A stretch of DNA of 13,633 nt, taken from NCBI GenBank assembly GCA_002792995.1, contig PFPJ01000019.1:1-13633 (forward strand), written 5' to 3'. Below the pieces are notes generated by a model. The model did not search any database, was not told the DNA's origin, and worked only from the letters and a program-made list of their open reading frames with translations. The translations under genes were made by a program, and so were the position numbers. This document shows, in pieces, positions 1 through 7,627 of this stretch (its first letter is position 1; every line of letters begins with the position of its first letter). The DNA is from Candidatus Magasanikbacteria bacterium CG_4_10_14_0_2_um_filter_41_10. Lineage in GTDB: Bacteria > Patescibacteriota > Patescibacteriia > Magasanikbacterales > UBA922.

Positions 1-2073
1 CCAGCCGAAAAAGCAGCTGACCAATATTATCAATTTGCATCACTCGTACGAAATCTTTCAGAAGAAACTGATTACAATGTGGATGAAAAGATGCGTAGTG
101 CAACATTGACAGAAGAAGGTATTTCGAAATTTGAAACGTGGCTTGGTGTAGAAAATATTTACGTGGAAGCGGGTGTTCGTACGGTGCACCATATAGAACA
201 AGCCTTGAAAGCAGAAGTGCTCTTTACGCGTGACAAAGATTATATTATTGATAATGGTGAAATTATTATCATCGATGAGTTTACTGGCCGCAAAATGCCA
301 GGCAGACGATACTCAGAAGGCTTGCATCAAGCAATCGAAGCAAAAGAAAATGTTGAGATTCAAAATGAAAGTCAAACACTTGCAACGATTACGTTCCAAA
401 ATCTTTTTCGTATGTACGACAAAGTATCGGGTATGACCGGTACTGCAAAAACAGAAGAAGAAGAATTATTCAAAATTTATAAACTTGAAGTAGTCGTCCT
501 CCCAACAAATAAACCTGATGCGAGAATTGATTTGCCAGATCGTATTTACAAAAATAGCCGTGGCAAGTATAAAGCCATTGTTGAAAAAATTATTGAATGT
601 CGAGAAAAGGGACAACCGATTTTGATCGGGACTGCCTCTGTCGTAAAAAATGAAGAACTCAGTATGTATCTGAGTGGGCAGGGGATTCAGCACGAAGCCT
701 TGAATGCAAAAAACCATGAACGTGAAGGTGAAATTATTGCGCAAGCAGGGCGACCTGGTGCAGTTACACTGGCCACCAATATGGCTGGTCGTGGTGTTGA
801 TATCAAACTTGGGGGAACACCTGTTGATAAAGATGAAGAACAGCAAGTCATCGACGCAGGCGGGCTCTTTGTCCTCGGTACCGAGCGTCATGAATCACGA
901 CGTATCGACAACCAGCTCAGAGGTCGTTCTGCTCGTCAGGGAGACCCTGGAGAAACACAATTTTTTGTCTCAACAGAAGATGACTTGATGCGTATTTTTG
1001 CTGGCGACCGAATGAAAAATGTCATGGAACGGTTGAAAGTTCCAGAAGATATGCCTATCGAACAAAAGATGATTACAAAAATGCTGGAGAGTGCACAAAA
1101 GAAAGTAGAAGGGCATCATTTTGACACACGAAAACATGTATTGCAGTACGATGATGTGTTGAATAGACATCGTGCGGTAATTTATGGAAGACGGAAAAAT
1201 ATTTTGCGTTTGTCTGAAGATGAAAACGGTGTATATGCCCATGCCTTTGATGTGAGCACAGAAGAACACAGACAAGTATCAGAAAAAAATGCTCCGATAG
1301 AAGAACATGACACTGCCTCAGAAGACGCAGAGAAACCTTTCACGTCTCTCAAAGACATGGTGATGGATCTTATTGAATCTGAGATAGAGCATGTCGTCTC
1401 GTATCACACCAATCTTGAAAAAGATGAAAAAGAATGGGATCTCAATGAAATCTATGAAACAATGCGAACCATTTTTCCTTTTTCTGAAGAAGAAAAACAA
1501 CAGATGTTTGATCTTGGTAAAGGAAATGGACATGGAAAACTTGAGGATGTAGAACTTCGGAATGCTATTGTAGAATTTCTTCTCGAAAAAACCAGACAAA
1601 CGTATACGGCACTTGAGAAAAAAGTTGGTGAGACCGTAGGAAATACTGATGAAACAGGAAAGGTTCTTCGAACAATGGAAAAGGCATTGCTTCTCAGAGC
1701 CATTGATACACTTTGGGTAGAACATCTGGAATCAATTACGCATCTCCGACAGGGGATTGGACTCAGAGGATATGGTCAGCGAGATCCGTTGGTTGAATAC
1801 AAGAGAGAAACGTATTATTTGTTCAATGAACTGTTGACTAATATCCAAAAGGAAGTTGTCTATTCATTTTTCAAAATAAATATTGGTCTTGATCTCGCAC
1901 CAAGTATCATGTCGACGGATAAAATGACACTCGAAGGAGCAAAAAAAGATATGAGTGAGCAAGGTGAACATATTGAAAAAAAAGAACGAAATGAAGAGGG
2001 AGAAAAAGTAGGAAGAAATGATGCGTGTCCATGCGGAAGTGGTAAGAAGTATAAGAAGTGTCATGGAAAATAA
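1..2073 (+). CDS. secA: Preprotein translocase ATPase SecA, 5'-truncated by window edge
   Basis: SecA is the cytosolic ATPase that pushes unfolded preproteins through the SecYEG channel. The frame is open from base 1, so the gene enters from the left; 690 residues remain, starting inside the preprotein cross-linking domain (roughly residue 230 of E. coli SecA by remembered alignment). Numbering from the first visible residue: DEFTGR at 92-97, SGMTGTA about 143-149, the second nucleotide-binding domain with NMAGRG at 260-265 and the arginine-finger region RGRSARQGDPG at 307-317, then the helical scaffold and wing. A stretch of about 40 acidic residues near 405-445 looks like a lineage-specific insertion. 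The tail ends in the SEC-C zinc motif, with Cys676, Cys678, Cys687 and His688 as ligands for SecB or ribosome contact. The stop is TAA at 2071-2073. No frameshift is seen. The first walker motifs lie outside the window. secD and secF follow after a minus-strand cassette, not in the same transcript. Confidence 0.98.
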   Translation, partial: PAEKAADQYYQFASLVRNLSEETDYNVDEKMRSATLTEEGISKFETWLGVENIYVEAGVRTVHHIEQALKAEVLFTRDKDYIIDNGEIIIIDEFTGRKMPGRRYSEGLHQAIEAKENVEIQNESQTLATITFQNLFRMYDKVSGMTGTAKTEEEELFKIYKLEVVVLPTNKPDARIDLPDRIYKNSRGKYKAIVEKIIECREKGQPILIGTASVVKNEELSMYLSGQGIQHEALNAKNHEREGEIIAQAGRPGAVTLATNMAGRGVDIKLGGTPVDKDEEQQVIDAGGLFVLGTERHESRRIDNQLRGRSARQGDPGETQFFVSTEDDLMRIFAGDRMKNVMERLKVPEDMPIEQKMITKMLESAQKKVEGHHFDTRKHVLQYDDVLNRHRAVIYGRRKNILRLSEDENGVYAHAFDVSTEEHRQVSEKNAPIEEHDTASEDAEKPFTSLKDMVMDLIESEIEHVVSYHTNLEKDEKEWDLNEIYETMRTIFPFSEEEKQQMFDLGKGNGHGKLEDVELRNAIVEFLLEKTRQTYTALEKKVGETVGNTDETGKVLRTMEKALLLRAIDTLWVEHLESITHLRQGIGLRGYGQRDPLVEYKRETYYLFNELLTNIQKEVVYSFFKINIGLDLAPSIMSTDKMTLEGAKKDMSEQGEHIEKKERNEEGEKVGRNDACPCGSGKKYKKCHGK

Positions 2074-2121
2074 CATGTGAAAAGAATGCTCTTTGAAACT
2101 GTCTTGTACACAACATATAAG

Positions 2122-2196
2122 AAAAAAATCACCCGTGTCTCCTTGCATGTATATCACAGTTTGTGAGATACACATGATGAAGCGGGTGATTTTTTT
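2122..2196. terminator. Long symmetric hairpin, probable bidirectional terminator
   Basis: A perfect 14-bp stem pairs 2122-2135 (seven A then TCACCCG) with 2183-2196 (CGGGTGA then seven T). The 47-base loop holds a second imperfect helix, about 2145-2156 against 2162-2175 (CATGT-ATATCACA against TGTGAGATACACATG). Both strands end in a T7 run, so it can stop secA transcripts and those of the converging minus-strand gene that ends at 2250. Confidence 0.8.
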
Positions 2197-2207
2197 GAAC
2201 TCGCGTG

Positions 2208-2237
2208 GCGCCTCCCCGGTTGACCGCGGGGAGACGC
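2208..2237 (-). terminator. GC-rich hairpin after the 81-residue gene
   Basis: Read on the minus strand, GCGTCTCCCCG (2237-2227) pairs with CGGGGAGGCGC (2218-2208) over 11 bp with one G-U pair and an 8-base loop. It begins 12 bases past the stop codon. It has no T run of its own, so termination probably also needs the hairpin at 2122-2196; it may instead protect the 3' end. Confidence 0.5.
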
Positions 2238-2249
2238 GTTGCGATGCTG

Positions 2250-2495
2250 TCAGAAGGGGTCGAGGTGGATGTGGTTGCCGACGTTACGGCAGAAGGCGTG
2301 GGTCCACGCGTTCCGGTTCTTCTTCGGGAACAGGATCCTCTCCTTCAGAGGTGCCGGTAGGCACTTGGCGCCAACCACCGTGGCCAGGATCATGGGGAAG
2401 GCAATGATGCCGCCCCACTTTTTCCCCAACGCCATTGAGCAGACCAGCACGGCCGCGACGATCGTTGGGCGGTAGGGATACTCGCTGTGTTCCAT
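2250..2495 (-). CDS. Small GC-rich hypothetical membrane protein (81 aa)
   Basis: I do not recognise this protein. It starts at an ATG (2495-2493) with a good ribosome binding site, GAGGAA (2508-2503) seven bases upstream, and stops at TGA (2252-2250). After about ten polar residues, residues 11-45 are hydrophobic (TIVAAVLVCSMALG, then GGIIAFPMILATVVGAKC) and could form one or two membrane helices joined by a GKKWG turn. The last 35 residues are basic, with four Cys in the whole protein and three His near the end. GC is about 65% in 2221-2280, far above the flanking Sec genes at about 43%, and codons end mostly in G or C. It is a stand-alone unit with its own promoter (2602-2630), folded leader (2518-2584) and hairpin (2208-2237), opposite in strand to both neighbours. 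These signals favour the minus strand over the overlapping plus-strand frames. Origin by transfer is inference. Confidence 0.6.
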   Translation of the reverse strand: MEHSEYPYRPTIVAAVLVCSMALGKKWGGIIAFPMILATVVGAKCLPAPLKERILFPKKNRNAWTHAFCRNVGNHIHLDPF

Positions 2496-2517
2496 GTGTC
2501 TATTCCTCGCTTGAGAA

Positions 2518-2584
2518 ATGGTAGTCGCGCATCGGGATGGCGCGTCTATCTGGATCTCGAACGTGAGAGCCAGAGTGCTACCAT
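2518..2584 (-). promoter_or_regulatory. Folded leader RNA, possible three-way junction
   Basis: This lies between the predicted start of transcription (about 2595) and the ribosome binding site (2508-2503) of the 81-residue gene. Three nested helices fit together. P1 pairs ATGGTAG with CTACCAT over 7 bp (2578-2584 with 2518-2524). A hairpin pairs TCTGG with CCAGA plus an inner CTC/GAG (2570-2574 with 2549-2553, and 2565-2567 with 2556-2558). A second hairpin pairs CGCGC with GCGCG (2540-2544 with 2526-2530). P1 encloses both hairpins. This resembles the layout of a riboswitch or protein-bound leader, but I match it to no known class. Confidence 0.45.
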
Positions 2585-2601
2585 GTTCATGGGATATTCA
2601 T

Positions 2602-2630
2602 ACCCTATATCATGCAAAATATCGTGTCAA
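2602..2630 (-). promoter_or_regulatory. Promoter for the 81-residue minus-strand gene
   Basis: On the minus strand, a perfect -35 TTGACA (2630-2625) is followed after 17 bases by TAGGGT (2607-2602). Predicted transcription starts near 2595, giving a leader of about 100 nt. An alternative -10, TATAGG, has a 15-base spacer. Confidence 0.55.
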
Positions 2631-2661
2631 TAAAAATAATTATTTCATCCACCAAAATGCC

Positions 2662-2690
2662 TTGACGTTCTCATCCGTATACGCTATCAT
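2662..2690 (+). promoter_or_regulatory. sigma70-type promoter for secDF
   Basis: TTGACG (2662-2667), a 17-base spacer and TATCAT (2685-2690) form a near-consensus promoter. Transcription would start near 2697, about 40 bases before the secD ATG at 2738. It points away from the minus-strand promoter at 2602-2630, so this spacer is divergent. No clear Shine-Dalgarno precedes secD. Confidence 0.65.
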
Positions 2691-2737
2691 AAGCCGCACC
2701 TGCCTTGGTATAGGCACATTCGATTAGTTTTTAGATT

Positions 2738-4786
2738 ATGGCAACAAAACAACACACAAAACAGCAATTGCGTGCAAAGATTCGATGGGGGATTTTCGGT
2801 ATTTTTGCGCTTCTTTTCATAGCACTCGCGTACGATGGTCCAACATATGCAAATCGTGTTATTGATGGTCTCAACAATACGGTATCTCTAGGATTGCCTC
2901 ATATGCCTGATGCACCGTTTGCACTCGGCCTTGACCTTCAGGGTGGCGCACATTTGATCTATGAAGCAGATATCTCTGGTATTGACCCTGCAGACAGATC
3001 TGATGCGGTAGAGGGAGTACGAGATGTGATAGAACGTCGTGTCAATGGTATCGGTGTGGGAGAGCCAAATGTTCAAACCTCAAAAGAAGGGGAGACATAT
3101 CGTGTTCTTGTTGAGCTCCCTGGTGTTACTGATGTGAACGCTGCAATTGCAATGATTGGTGAAACGCCAATTCTTGAATTTCGAGAAGCAAATATCACTC
3201 AGCTAAGAGACTTGACTTCTGATGAACAAAAACAAATTGATACGTACAATGAAGATGCTAAAAAACGAGCACAAGATGTTTTGACACGTATCACTGCTGG
3301 TGAATCGTTTGAAGATGTTGCCAAAAATGTTTCTGAAGATGAACAAAGCAAGAATAATGGTGGGTATGTAGGATTTGTGAGTCAAAAAAATATCAATCCA
3401 GAAATATATGTATGGGCAGAAAAAGCGAAAGAAGGGAGCCTTTCAAAAACACTTGTTGAGACAGATAATGGATATGACATCTTGAAACGTGGTGGATCAA
3501 AAGATGGAGATATGCAAACAACGGCAAGTCATATTTTGATTTGTTATCTTGGTGCACAAGGATGTGATGCTACCATGACGAAACAAGAAGCACTGGCAAA
3601 AGCAGAAGAATTGTATGCAACTGCAAATGCTGATAATTTTGCAGATCTCGCAAAAGAAAATTCAACAGATGCAGGTTCAAAAGATACGGGTGGCAGTCTT
3701 GGAACCTTTGGACCTGGAAGCATGGTTCCTGCCTTCGAAGAAGCACTGAAAGCTGCTCATCCTGGCGAGATCGTTGGACCCGTAGAAACAGAATTTGGAT
3801 ATCACATTATTTACAAAGAAGCAGAAACACCTTCTACTGAGTACGAAATTTCTCTTATTCACATCAAAAAGTTAACTGCTACAGATGTCCTTCCACCACA
3901 GGATCCATGGATGCCTACACAGCTTTCTGGAAAAAATCTTGATAGAGCAGAGGTGGTTACGGACTCTAAAACAGGACAGATTCAGGTTTCTCTTCTCTTT
4001 GATAGTGAGGGGACTGCGTTGTTTAAAGACATTACCCAACGAAATGTAGGGAAACAAGTAGCGATCTTTCTCGATGGAAGCCCTATTAGCGCACCAGTTG
4101 TGCAGACTGTTATTACTGATGGACGAGCGGTCATTAGTGGTGGTTTTGACTTGACTGAGGCTCGAACTTTGGCACAGCGACTCAATGCTGGTGCATTGCC
4201 TGTACCAGTTGATCTTGTGAGTCAGCAGACTGTGGGTGCATCACTTGGTGCGTCATCTTTTTCTTCAAGTATCAAAGCGGGTATTGCCGGTATTTTGATC
4301 GTCATGCTGTTTATGATTTTCTTTTATCGCTTGCCTGGTGTTATCTCTGTTATTGCACTTACGGCATATGTGGCATTGACACTTGCAATCATGAAGCTCA
4401 TTGGTGTGACACTGACCCTTGCAGGTATTGCTGGATTTATCTTGTCTATTGGTATGGCGGTAGATGCCAACGTTCTTATTTTTGAACGTATGAAGGAAGA
4501 GTTGAAAGAAGGAAAAAGTTTGAAAGGAGCTGTCGAAGAAGGATTTCTGCGTGCATGGACATCTATCCGTGATGGCAATATATCTACGTTGATTACCTGT
4601 GGGTTCCTCATGTTCTTCGGCTCTAGTTTTGTCAAGGGATTTGCTATTACATTGTCGCTTGGTCTGATGGTAAGTTTGTTCAGTGCGATCACTGTCACAC
4701 GTATTATGCTTCGTTTTATCGTGCCTTGGTTCAAGGAGCGGGGCAATCTCCTTTTTCTTGGAGCCAGCAAGAGTGAAGAAATTTAA
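2738..4786 (+). CDS. secD: Protein translocase subunit SecD with inserted parvulin-type rotamase modules
   Basis: SecD, with SecF, uses the proton gradient to pull exported proteins out of SecYEG on the outer face of the membrane. At 682 residues it is longer than many SecD proteins. It has one N-terminal helix (about 15-32), the GLDLQGG motif (64-70), the first part of the periplasmic P1 domain (to about 150), then an insertion of about 220 residues. The insertion contains a degenerate parvulin-like unit (about 170-252: FEDVAKNVSED, GGYVGF, NGYDILK) and a complete PpiC/rotamase unit (about 261-360: ASHILI at 263, GGSLGTFGPGSMVP at 318-331, FGYHII at 353-358). Cys269 and Cys276 in the second unit could form a disulfide. 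P1 resumes at PWMPTQLSGKNLDRA (390-404) and is followed by five helices carrying GMAVDANVLIFERMKEE (572-588), the hallmark of the proton-path region. It overlaps or nearly touches secF downstream. The family call is certain; peptidyl-prolyl isomerase activity is inferred. Confidence 0.97.
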   Translation: MATKQHTKQQLRAKIRWGIFGIFALLFIALAYDGPTYANRVIDGLNNTVSLGLPHMPDAPFALGLDLQGGAHLIYEADISGIDPADRSDAVEGVRDVIERRVNGIGVGEPNVQTSKEGETYRVLVELPGVTDVNAAIAMIGETPILEFREANITQLRDLTSDEQKQIDTYNEDAKKRAQDVLTRITAGESFEDVAKNVSEDEQSKNNGGYVGFVSQKNINPEIYVWAEKAKEGSLSKTLVETDNGYDILKRGGSKDGDMQTTASHILICYLGAQGCDATMTKQEALAKAEELYATANADNFADLAKENSTDAGSKDTGGSLGTFGPGSMVPAFEEALKAAHPGEIVGPVETEFGYHIIYKEAETPSTEYEISLIHIKKLTATDVLPPQDPWMPTQLSGKNLDRAEVVTDSKTGQIQVSLLFDSEGTALFKDITQRNVGKQVAIFLDGSPISAPVVQTVITDGRAVISGGFDLTEARTLAQRLNAGALPVPVDLVSQQTVGASLGASSFSSSIKAGIAGILIVMLFMIFFYRLPGVISVIALTAYVALTLAIMKLIGVTLTLAGIAGFILSIGMAVDANVLIFERMKEELKEGKSLKGAVEEGFLRAWTSIRDGNISTLITCGFLMFFGSSFVKGFAITLSLGLMVSLFSAITVTRIMLRFIVPWFKERGNLLFLGASKSEEI

Positions 4787-4796
4787 TTTTCAGTAT

Positions 4797-5819
4797 ATGA
4801 ATATTATCAAGTACAGAAAAATTCCATTTTTCATCTCTGGTGCGCTCTTTCTTGCCAGCGTAGTATTGCTATTTACGATTGGATTGAAGCCTGGAATAGA
4901 TTTTACAGGAGGGGCACTTCTTGAAGTTTCTTTTGCAGACACACGACCATCGATTGTAGCTGTTACCGAAGCTCTTCATCCACTTGATTTAGGAGAAGTG
5001 CAAGTGCAGCCGACTGGGTCAGCAAACATGATTTTGCGTTTCAGATATATTTCAGAAGATGAACATCAACAAATTCTGACAACCTTGCGTGATGCATTTT
5101 CATCAGCACCTCCAACTGACGGCGAACCTCTTGTTGAAGCTCCCTCGACGCAAGGAGACTCAGGAGTCACATTTGAGACTGTAGAAGAAAATGCGGTGGT
5201 AGCTGATGTGTCATCCGTGACCGCCGTTGCTGCGCCAACTGTTATCGAAGAGCGTCTTGAAACTGTGGGCCCATCAATTAGCGTACACTTGAAGGAACGA
5301 GCCGGAGAGATTGGTTTGTTTGTCATTTTTGCAATTATTCTCTTTATTGCATATGCCTTCCGCAAAGTTTCAAAACCGATATCTTCGTGGAAGTTTGGTG
5401 TTACGGCTATTATCGCTCTCATACACGATGTGACGATTGTTATTGGTTTGTTTGTGCTCCTTGGGTATTATCTCAATGTTGAAGTGAATATTCCATTTAT
5501 TGTGGCATTGCTTACCATTCTAGGATATTCGGTCAATGATACGATCGTTGTGTTTGACCGTATTCGAGAGAATCTTATTCGCATGGGATATCAACGATTT
5601 GAAGAAGTTGTTAACAAAGGTGTCAATGATACGTTACTTCGTTCATTTAACACCTCGTTTACCACGCTTCTTGTCTTGTTTTCCTTATTCTTCTTTGGGG
5701 GAGAGACTATCAAGTATTTTGCCCTTGCGCTTATTGCAGGAATAATCGTCGGAACATATTCATCTATCTTTTTGGCAAGTCCTATTCTCGTTGTATGGGA
5801 ACAATGGAAAAAAAGATAA
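4797..5819 (+). CDS. secF: Protein translocase subunit SecF
   Basis: SecF is the partner of SecD in the SecYEG-SecDF export complex in the cytoplasmic membrane. From the ATG at 4797 it has 340 residues. The order is a first helix (about 10-30), the signature GIDFTGGALLEV (33-44), a periplasmic domain with a low-complexity acidic/Ala-Val-rich stretch (about 103-150), the ETVGPSI motif (155-161), then five helices with HDVTIVIG (210-217) and GYSVNDTIVVFDRIREN (243-259), which hold the conserved polar residues of the family. It stops at TAA 5817-5819. The start is uncertain. An in-frame GTG at 4773 has GGAG (4760-4763) nine bases upstream and would overlap the secD stop by 14 bases, giving 348 residues and translational coupling. 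Either way it is co-transcribed with secD. A terminator follows within 20 bases. Confidence 0.97.
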   Translation: MNIIKYRKIPFFISGALFLASVVLLFTIGLKPGIDFTGGALLEVSFADTRPSIVAVTEALHPLDLGEVQVQPTGSANMILRFRYISEDEHQQILTTLRDAFSSAPPTDGEPLVEAPSTQGDSGVTFETVEENAVVADVSSVTAVAAPTVIEERLETVGPSISVHLKERAGEIGLFVIFAIILFIAYAFRKVSKPISSWKFGVTAIIALIHDVTIVIGLFVLLGYYLNVEVNIPFIVALLTILGYSVNDTIVVFDRIRENLIRMGYQRFEEVVNKGVNDTLLRSFNTSFTTLLVLFSLFFFGGETIKYFALALIAGIIVGTYSSIFLASPILVVWEQWKKR

Positions 5820-5838
5820 TGTCCTTATCTCGTTAGAT

Positions 5839-5866
5839 AAAAAGGTCCACTCTTGTGGGCTTTTTT
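5839..5866 (+). terminator. Rho-independent terminator of secDF
   Basis: AAAAAGGTCCAC (5839-5850) pairs with GTGGGCTTTTTT (5855-5866) over 12 bp with two G-U pairs and a TCTT loop, ending in a T6 run. A short hairpin just before it (TTATCT 5825-5830 with AGATAA 5835-5840) shares two bases with the left arm. Confidence 0.85.
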
Positions 5867-5875
5867 ATTTCTCCA

Positions 5876-5884
5876 TGGTATACT
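5876..5884 (+). promoter_or_regulatory. Extended -10 promoter
   Basis: TGG followed by TATACT is an extended -10 element just past the secDF terminator, with no convincing -35 box. Transcription would start near 5891, about 23 bases before the ATG at 5914. The same TGN-TATACT form recurs at 8210-8218. Confidence 0.45.
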
Positions 5885-5913
5885 ACTGTTGTATTATCTT
5901 CATATCATATTGT

Positions 5914-6075
5914 ATGTCTGACAAAATGCTTCGGCATGTCATCTCTTTTTTGGGGATGTTGGCGTTTGTAGTTACGTACTGGGCAGGGTATATGACTGGT
6001 GCACGTGGATGGTGGGCAGTCGGCATCTTGTCTTTTTTGACGTACGCAGTTATATATAAGTTGGTGGAAGCCTAA
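5914..6075 (+). CDS. Small two-helix membrane protein (53 aa), hypothetical
   Basis: I do not recognise this small protein. It begins MSDKMLRHV. Two hydrophobic segments cover most of it, about residues 9-27 and 33-50, joined by a short GARG turn and ending KLVEA. The ATG at 5914 is preferred because it follows the secF terminator and an extended -10 promoter; the same frame runs back into secF, but a start there would be inside the upstream gene. There is no Shine-Dalgarno sequence in front. The next gene starts 23 bases after its stop, so the two are probably one transcript, although TATACT at 6077-6082 could also serve the next gene separately. A small accessory subunit for the 479-residue membrane protein is possible but is guesswork. 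Confidence 0.6.
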   Translation: MSDKMLRHVISFLGMLAFVVTYWAGYMTGARGWWAVGILSFLTYAVIYKLVEA

Positions 6076-6098
6076 ATATACTTTAGTGCGGTGTCCTT

Positions 6099-7538
6099 AT
6101 GGATTTTTTTGGGTTATTTACTTTCAATATACAGAGTTTTTTCTCTTTTTTTCAAGCACAGCCTTTGAGTGTGGTATTGCTTGGTGTTGCTGTGATCGGG
6201 TGGCTCCCATTGGTATATCTTTTGTTGTTTGCAGGGCTTTCTTTTTACAAAGATTATCGAGAAGATAAGTTTACGGCAAATTGGGAATGGGTTGTTCTCG
6301 CTATCGATATTCCCCAACTCAATGTTCAAACGCCGATGGCAGTAGAACAGCTTTTTTCTCATTTGGCAGGATCTTTTGATCCTCCTGGTATTCGTGATGT
6401 TTTTTACAAAGGACATAAACAACGGTGGTTTAGTTTTGAAATTATTAGTATTGAAGGATATATCCAATTTCTTATTCGCACAGAACGGTCATTGCAGGAT
6501 TTAGTAGAGGCGTCTGTCTATGCGCAGTATCCACAAGCAGAAATTACCGAGGTGCAGGATTATGTGACAGAGATTCCAGATCAATATCCGAACAGTACGC
6601 ACGATATTTGGGCTGCTGATTTTGTTACCGCAGAACATGATTCTTTCCCTATCCGAAGTTATCGAGAATTTGAACACAATATATCAAAAGATACCGTGCT
6701 CAAAGATCCTATGGGAACATTTTTGGAAAGTTTTAGTCGAATTGGCATCGGTGAACAAATGTGGTTTCAAATGTTGGTGCAGCCTATAAGCAACTCTTGG
6801 AAAGAGGATGCTATTAAGAAAGTAAAAGAACTTATTGGCGAAAAAAGTGGTGGGGGAAAGGGTATTTTTTCAGGCCTTACGGATAATGCAGTGACAAAAG
6901 AGATGGGGAATGGGTTGAATGAGCTTGTCTCACAACTTACTGGTGGTGGCGGTATTGGTGGCGGGGAAGAATCAAAAGGAAATGATAGAGAAGAACCAAA
7001 TAAATTGCGATATATGACGCCTGGACAAGTAAAATTGGTGGAGGCGATAGAACAAAAGATTAATAAAATTGGTTTCAAAACAAAAATGCGTGGTGTGTAT
7101 CTTGCCAGAAAAGACAGCTTTCATCCTGACCGAGGAGTCCACGCACTCATAGGTGCCATCAGTCAGTTCAATATGCCTAGTGCCAATTCTCTTGTTGCCA
7201 AAGTGACGACAAGTCAGCCAACGGTACGGCAATCAAATATAAAAAAGACAGAATTGTTCAAAGCATTTAAAAAAAGGAAAATGAATGTCGGGGCAAATCC
7301 CTTTGTTTTCAATATTGAAGAATTGGCGACTGTCTGGCATTTTCCTATGTCGCATGTCGCTACACCGCTTCTCCAAAAAGCACAACTCAAGACAGCCGAG
7401 CCACCAAGTGGTCTGCCTATCGAACGTCTTGTGGCTATGCCATCGGTTGAACAGCAAGAAAAAGAAGTATCCAAAACGTATATTGATGACTCAGGGCAGA
7501 TTCATTATGTAAATAATGATGATATGACGTTTGGATGA
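6099..7538 (+). CDS. Conserved membrane-anchored protein, resembles the region preceding TraG/VirB4-type ATPases in Patescibacteria
   Basis: This 479-residue protein has an N-terminal hydrophobic part (about 6-19 and a strong helix at 22-48) followed by a soluble cytosolic region. A predicted alpha/beta domain runs from about 60 to 230 (WVVLAIDIP at 64-72, FSFEIISIEGYIQFLIR at 111-127, YAQYPQAEI at 141-149, GIGEQMWFQMLVQPI at 216-230). A Gly/Ser-rich linker (249-290) follows. A second domain of about 300-425 ends with NPFVFNIEELATVWHFP (400-416). From memory, this order and the ELATxWHFP end resemble the membrane-proximal part that precedes the ATP-binding domain of conjugation or secretion ATPases in this phylum (a DUF8128-like region; the accession is unverified). 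Here no Walker A or B motif follows: the protein ends 63 residues later in a polar tail. It could be a stand-alone version, a docking subunit for an ATPase encoded elsewhere, or something unrelated. The start at 6099 has no Shine-Dalgarno. A terminator closes the unit at 7577-7607. Confidence 0.9.
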   Translation: MDFFGLFTFNIQSFFSFFQAQPLSVVLLGVAVIGWLPLVYLLLFAGLSFYKDYREDKFTANWEWVVLAIDIPQLNVQTPMAVEQLFSHLAGSFDPPGIRDVFYKGHKQRWFSFEIISIEGYIQFLIRTERSLQDLVEASVYAQYPQAEITEVQDYVTEIPDQYPNSTHDIWAADFVTAEHDSFPIRSYREFEHNISKDTVLKDPMGTFLESFSRIGIGEQMWFQMLVQPISNSWKEDAIKKVKELIGEKSGGGKGIFSGLTDNAVTKEMGNGLNELVSQLTGGGGIGGGEESKGNDREEPNKLRYMTPGQVKLVEAIEQKINKIGFKTKMRGVYLARKDSFHPDRGVHALIGAISQFNMPSANSLVAKVTTSQPTVRQSNIKKTELFKAFKKRKMNVGANPFVFNIEELATVWHFPMSHVATPLLQKAQLKTAEPPSGLPIERLVAMPSVEQQEKEVSKTYIDDSGQIHYVNNDDMTFG

Positions 7539-7576
7539 CAACTCACAATTAACTACTAACTATATTAACAAATAAC

Positions 7577-7607
7577 AAAAACGTCCGAAATACTTCGGAC
7601 GTTTTTT
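7577..7607. terminator. Rho-independent terminator, symmetric
   Basis: AAAAACGTCCGAA (7577-7589) and TTCGGACGTTTTT (7594-7606) form a perfect 13-bp stem with an ATAC loop and a T6 run (7602-7607). The core ACGTCCGAA/TTCGGACGT recurs in near-identical form at 11864-11895 and shortened at 8166-8196. Confidence 0.9.
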
Positions 7608-7627
7608 AATTTTGTGATGTACGAGTC

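Noticed and set aside
1318..1725. 135-residue minus-strand frame inside secA, rich in Phe, Ile and Lys
   Set aside because: It is the complement of Glu/Lys-rich secA codons and lies wholly within a conserved gene.
2298..2312. Palindrome GCGTGGGTCCACGC inside the 81-residue gene
   Set aside because: A short palindrome is expected in GC-rich coding sequence, and it falls within codons with no regulatory position.
2093..2475. Plus-strand frames across the first GC-rich cassette (for example 2239-2475)
   Set aside because: One runs through the secA terminator; neither has a promoter or ribosome site, while the minus-strand frame at 2250-2495 has both.
2200..2630. Possible insertion sequence or integron cassette around the first GC-rich gene
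   Set aside because: No transposase or integrase, no flanking target duplication and no attC-like ends were found, so only compositional difference is claimed.
4683..4796. Upstream ATG that would lengthen SecF by 38 residues
   Set aside because: It lies well inside secD, and the extra residues match no SecF N-terminus; the starts at 4797 or 4773 fit the family length.
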